In this document: positions 55,101 through 61,400 of the stretch, piece after piece
How positions within the stretch are numbered: the first letter of the stretch is position 1
Layout: the number at the start of each line of letters is the position of its first letter
Position numbers and translations under genes: made by a program
The notes under the pieces: generated by a model
What the model saw: the letters and a program-made list of their open reading frames with translations, nothing else
Database searches by the model: none
What the model was told of the DNA's origin: nothing
Source: Glandiceps talaboti
Lineage: Eukaryota; Hemichordata; Enteropneusta; Spengelidae
NCBI RefSeq assembly: GCF_964340395.1
Contig: NC_135552.1
Location: 26,590,681-26,654,680 of the forward strand
Direction of reading: 5' to 3'
DNA length: 64,000 nt

Positions 55101-58100
55101 AGTCTATGAATAAATTATTCATACATATACGTTGCCAAAAATGGATAAGGAACATCTCATCTTTAAACACATTTCCGCTACAGTGTGATGCTACCATGGG
55201 TAGATTTTAATGGTCTATGAGATTCTTCTAATATTCTTTTGTACTTTTGCGTAATCTTCTATTCCTAAGCATTTTGTTTCAAAGTATAAGAATCAAGTAT
55301 TATGCATAGGAGTCGGAAAGATTCACTAGCAACTATTGACGGACATCAAGCTTCTGCATATTTCATCAGGGGATTGTATCACTTTTACTGCCTTCTGTAA
55401 ACAATTTCAATTATTCCGTATTTATTGATATATATTTTGTCCTATTCCATAACTTGTGATCAAATACTGTTCGTTGTAGTCAAATTTCACTTTTCCGATC
55501 ATTATAGATCAGAAAATAATCCACCGTCATCATATGGTGGCGAAGAATGTGAAGGGCCAAGTGAAGAGGCCAGGGAGTGTGAACTTGAGCCATGTGTTCT
55601 GTCATGCGTATATGACGATATGGAATACGAAGATGGAGACTATGTATACAGTGATGAATGTAATGAATGGTAAGAGAAATACAAACTGTACAATCATGTA
55701 ATTTGGGGTCGATGGCTTTGAATTATGAAATGGAGAACCTGGCATTCAATATTATGCTATGATACTGAGAACAAGATTTTGTCATAAAATAGATAACACA
55801 GTACATTCGTCATGATATAAATTGATCTTTGTATATTAAGTCTTGAATTCGAAATGTGGTACATTGAAAGGGTCAAAGTTGAATGTGAAATTAGTGATGC
55901 ATTCCTCACCCTTTCTGAAACTCTGCAAATATTGAAAATGTTATGTGCTAAAATACTTTCCCATGTGAAAGGAAGACATACAGAATGTAAATAAACTGCA
56001 TTGTAAATGTATAATTATTGAACAGACGGAAGCTACATGAAGATATTCTGTAAATATGCTTTCCATTCTCGCAGTATATGTGAACAGGGAATAGTGACGT
56101 GTTCAAACAACTCGTGTGATGGTAATTGGGGAAATTGGTCACCGTGGTCGTGTTGCAATGCGACGTGTGATGGCGGTGTACAAGTTAGAACACGTGCTTG
56201 TAATGATCCGGCACCCAGTAGTGGAGGTGAACCGTGTGACGGTAACGACAAAGAAGAAATGCCATGTAACGTCGATCCTTGTCCAAGTGAGTTTATTTTA
56301 ACTTGACTAACAACAAGTAGCTCGTAGCTATAATTAAAGTAAAGCAACGTTTCATGATGTATAGGTATGTGCTCTTATTGATACAGTTTACATTTATCAT
56401 GATATCAAATATTGAAGAAAAAATTATTAAAATTATGCCACTAGATGACTTCAGCTTGTATTAAAAGTAATTTTTCCCTCAGAAATTATATTCATACTAA
56501 TGCCTGATAAACCGTGATAATGTGTGTGGGGGTATAATGATATTTTTGTTCTCTATGATTGACAAGTTAATTTTGTATATAATAATAATACCCATGATTA
56601 CAATGTACGTTTTAGTCGATGGTAAATGGTGTAGATGGTCAGAGTGGTCTGCATGCAGTAAAGAGTGCAATGCCGGGCAGAGACAGCGAAGCCGTGATTG
56701 TGATTGTAGTGCGCCACTTTACGGTGGAGATCCATGTGATGGCGATGGGTTGGAGGTTGAAGACTGTAATACTGAAGCATGTCCAGGTAAATATAACAAT
56801 AAACTTGTTATGTTCACTCCGTGCGACAACGGATCGAAAATATCCCGTCGAAATCATATCTTGAATGACGTTATTTGCAATTTAGAATAACTTTATTTTC
56901 TATCTTACCTCTCGCACTCTTGCCAAGTCGTCACAGCGAACTCGTTTTCAGCTTCCATCATTATAAAATTTTACTGCCTACATTTTATGGTACAAAATGT
57001 ATGATTGAATGGTAACCTTAGAATATACCATTTTCCAATTTCCCATGCAGTTGACTGTGAATGGCTTGAATGGACTGATTGGTCAGAGTGTGGCAAAACA
57101 TGTGGTACGGCTTCTCAAGTTCGAAGCCGTTCTCGTCTTGGTCCAAGTAATGGAGGAGAAACGTGCGAAGGAGAAGACAGGCAAACACAACTATGTAACA
57201 TTCCTACATGTCCAGGTTTGTTTTACTGGATTTATTTATTTTCATCCAGACACAACGTAATAAACAGGCCAAGTATATTCCTTAAACTCAATTTCAACTA
57301 AGAACTGTTGGTGATCAAGAGCAATACACAATACACAATGCACACTACACAATCTTTCTCAAATATCCAAGATGGCATATGCATAACAATTACAAATCTT
57401 GATCCTTACCTCTGAACAAAAACATTTGACAGCCAATGATCTGGGGTATCTGGTGTAACTGGGGTTCAATAACTTAAGTAATGCAAAACATAAAATATTT
57501 TATTTCTTGTAGAAGAGTGCATAGCTCCATTTATATATGAAGACTGTGGAACTAATTGTCCACGAACCTGTACTGACATACAGGAGGGAGTCGTCTGCAA
57601 TGAACCAGAAGTATGTCTACCTGGTTGCCATTGCCCGGATGTAAGTGTTCATTTTTACAATATTTCACAGTGTTGGAGTTGCAGAAGAGTTGGACGCAAT
57701 TTGTAACGGATTGTCTTTGATTTTGATCCATCAATTATATTTAATACTCAAGACATTAAATTCAGTATATATGTCGTACGTTTTGAAATTCCTTTAATCT
57801 GTCTCTGTTATCGGTTATCAAAGGCTTTATATATAACTTTGAGTGTTTTTACCATGTAGGGCTTAATGGAGCAAGATGGTAACTGTGTATCGGTATCGGA
57901 GTGTCGATGTTATGTTGACCAAACAGCGGTTTCTATGTTTGATACGACGCCCTCACCGACAATGGAAGTGGGGCCTGGAGAGGTTGTCACTGTTGGCTGC
58001 AATAACTGGTAAGAACTAATTCGTGTGATCACTAAACCTTGTTCTTGTGCGACAAGAGATATTTCATTCACAAATGCACTTGGTCAATTCCAGTTATCAA

Positions 58101-58399
58101 ATTACTAATCGTATATGTAAAACGGTAAATTAGAGTTAACAATACATGATTACAATACATATTTCCCATAAATCTAACTATTTTTTTTTATGTTATTTTA
58201 AGAGTGACAATTAAATTTGTCAAATTTAATTTTAAATTTAATATTTTCAGCACTTGCATTGACGGAAACTTGAACTGTACTGAAGAGAAATGTGAAGGTC
58301 AGTCAAGTAACGCTATTTCTTAATTCATCACATTCTAGATCAATCACTTCAGTTTGTACGTATATGTTTGTTGTTCTTGTTATCCTTGTTCTTGTTCTT

Positions 58400-58454
<55 letters not shown>

Positions 58455-61400
58455 TCGTTGGTGTGGTGGTGGTGGTGGTGGTTTTATTATGTGCATTTTG
58501 CTATACAGAAAGTAATGTTTAAAAGTTTGACAAAACTTTTGCTTATATTATATTATTTATTCACCTTATTGCTTTGCTGGAATATTCTTCCAATGTACTT
58601 TTACAAATATAAAAGTTAATGCTGCTTATGTCAATAAATACTAAGAGTTTCCTTGTATGGCTATTTACAATTATAATTGAAGTTGAAGTCGAATATTAAA
58701 CAACTACATTACGTTGGCTAGTTAGGAAAAGTTTCTTCAACCAAAAGCTACTGTTAGTGGTCAGCTACCACTAAGGTAGTCATTATACAATAACCTATCG
58801 CTGAATCAGTCATGTTCTTCATCTAACGTCCTGAATAATATCCTTTAGTTGAAGGAGGATGGAGTGAATGGGGTCCATGGACGGAGTGTGGAATATCATG
58901 TGGTGATTATGGTGGTGAAAGACGACGATACCGGTCTTGTACCAACCCTACTCCTTATTTGTCTGTCATGGACGGGTGTGAAGGACCTGACATGCAGACG
59001 ACTGACTGTCCACTTGTTGACCCATGTCCAGGTTAGATTTTGCCGTTCATCAAACAAACGATACATGTAAAATATTGATTACTATTCCAAAATAGCGTCA
59101 GTAAAAGAAGAATTTCCATAAAAAGAAAGAAAAGTCCTTTGCGTTGGAGGATCTACTATTGTACTGTATCCATATTGTGTCTATAGATGGTTAGATGGGA
59201 TATGGGAGAACAAATCAACTTACTGTGTCGGCTTCAGACGAAAACTACTGTTGTCAATTTGAGGCATACCTCAATACTTGTCATTAGAATGTATGAACAA
59301 AGAGAAATACGCCCACAATGGGATACACAAGAAACAATAATGTTCATAGCAATCTCTCTTTTCTACACCTTGAAGTTGACTGCGATTGGTCGGAATGGGC
59401 AGACTGGGAACCCTGTGACAGACCATGTGGTGGCGGAAGTCAGAGACGAACTCGTTTGGCGGATAATCCAGAAGCATCGAATGGTGGACTTGAATGTAAA
59501 GGCAACAGTGTACAAAGTAGACAGTGTAATACGATGACATGTCCTGGTGGGTTTAATTATCACATCATTGCAGCAATGTTGCATAGCACAACTTCTGTAA
59601 AAAAAATAATAACATTACGTATGACGTATTACCACTATTCAATTACCAATCAGTAATAATCCACACACTACGTTGTACTACATGCCGTTCGTCGCTGTTT
59701 CGAAATTTTGGATATAGCCTCTCCGGAGTTCTATTTTTATCATGAATATCTTTTTAACAGAATTTCTAAAAACATTCGTGTGAACCAATATCACATTGGA
59801 ATGCACAAACTTTACCACCGATTGGAATATCTGGAACGAAATGTACACTACATAAAGATGTAGTATTCAGAATATATGGATAACTCTTTATATCTTGATT
59901 GGCATGTCGGCCTCATTTAACATTTAAATTACTTCCGATAAATTTCAATTATGCCTAGTCTGATGCCGTTAATGGTGTACCGTATTTATAAAATTATAGG
60001 TACTGTGTGTGAGGATATGGACATGGTTTTCGATGACTGCGCCAACAGATGTCCGTTACAGTGTTCTCATTACCATAATGGTGTTGAATGCACTGAAGAG
60101 GCATGTAGGCCCGGGTGTCGTTGCCCCAACGGCTACCTTATGCAAGATGGTACATGCGTACCTGAATATGAATGTCGGTGCGCTTACGATCCGTACAGTA
60201 TGAACCCGAGCAATCCGGATGTGGTTGTCAGCGTGCCACAGGGAGAGGGAATGAATGGTGACTATCTACCTGGTGACGTCATTGAGATCGATTGTAATGA
60301 ATGGTGAGGATTGAAAAAATTACCTAAGCTCTCATTGTCTCTATGCATCAGATTCCCGGTACTTCCGAGTTATGAATGTTGCAATATTTCATGGAATACT
60401 TTTTCCCTGCGAAACTTTTCAATGCTATAATCCAGGTTATCTAACGTTGATTTTATAGTTGAACTTAGGCTTTTTCTTAATCTTTTCTTGACAGTTATAC
60501 TAACTATTGCAACAATGCAGAGCATTTTTTACCAACAATCTACCATTATATTTTAGAGGAAATTCACCATTGAAAAATCATGTGTATACTTTCATTCGTT
60601 TCAGCACCTGCGAAAATGGTTACTTTAACTGCACTGATAGATCCTGCCCATACTACCAGTCCTGGTCTCAGTGGTCGGAGTGTAGTGCTACATGTGATGG
60701 CGGCAGTCAGAGCAGAACCCGTACATGTGTTGGTCAATTTGGCATCTATGATTGCCAAGGTCCTGATACCGAAGATAGAATCTGTGGTTCTGATCCATGT
60801 CCAGGTAAGCCTCATTGCTTGATTGACAGATTTAGAAGGCAACACTTTAAAAGCAAATTGAAAATTGCCATTCATTATTTTACTGAGTAATGTGATCGAT
60901 GTGTGTTATTCATGTTTCAGTGCCATGTGAGTGGAACGAGTGGTCGGGATGGTCAGAGTGTACATCGAGTTGTGATGATGGGGAATCAGCGCGCACTCGC
61001 TCGATTAAAACACCAGCTACAAATGGCGGGGATGAATGCCACGAACGAAGTACACAGACAATCCGTTGTAATACACAACCATGTGGAGGTGGGTAGAAAT
61101 TGGTGTCGTTAGAAATAACCTAAAATATATTTAATTATATTGCTGCTAATCCTACCAAAACTCGTTTGTGGATTTTTATTTGTCTACCATGCGGTCCCCT
61201 AATCCCCATGTGTTCACAAGCGATCCATTGCTATGCATATGTGCCTGAAATACCGATTCGTAAGAAAATGGGGTCTCTCTCTAAACTTGTCCATTGTATT
61301 CATGTTTGTAGAAGAATGTAGAGAAGGCTTGGTACCCTCATCCTGTGCAAACAGCTGCCCACAGACATGTTCTGATTTACATGATGGTCATGAGTGTATC

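Noticed and set aside
58292-58522. Poly-Val and poly-Leu frames.
   Set aside because: Trinucleotide microsatellite inside an intron.
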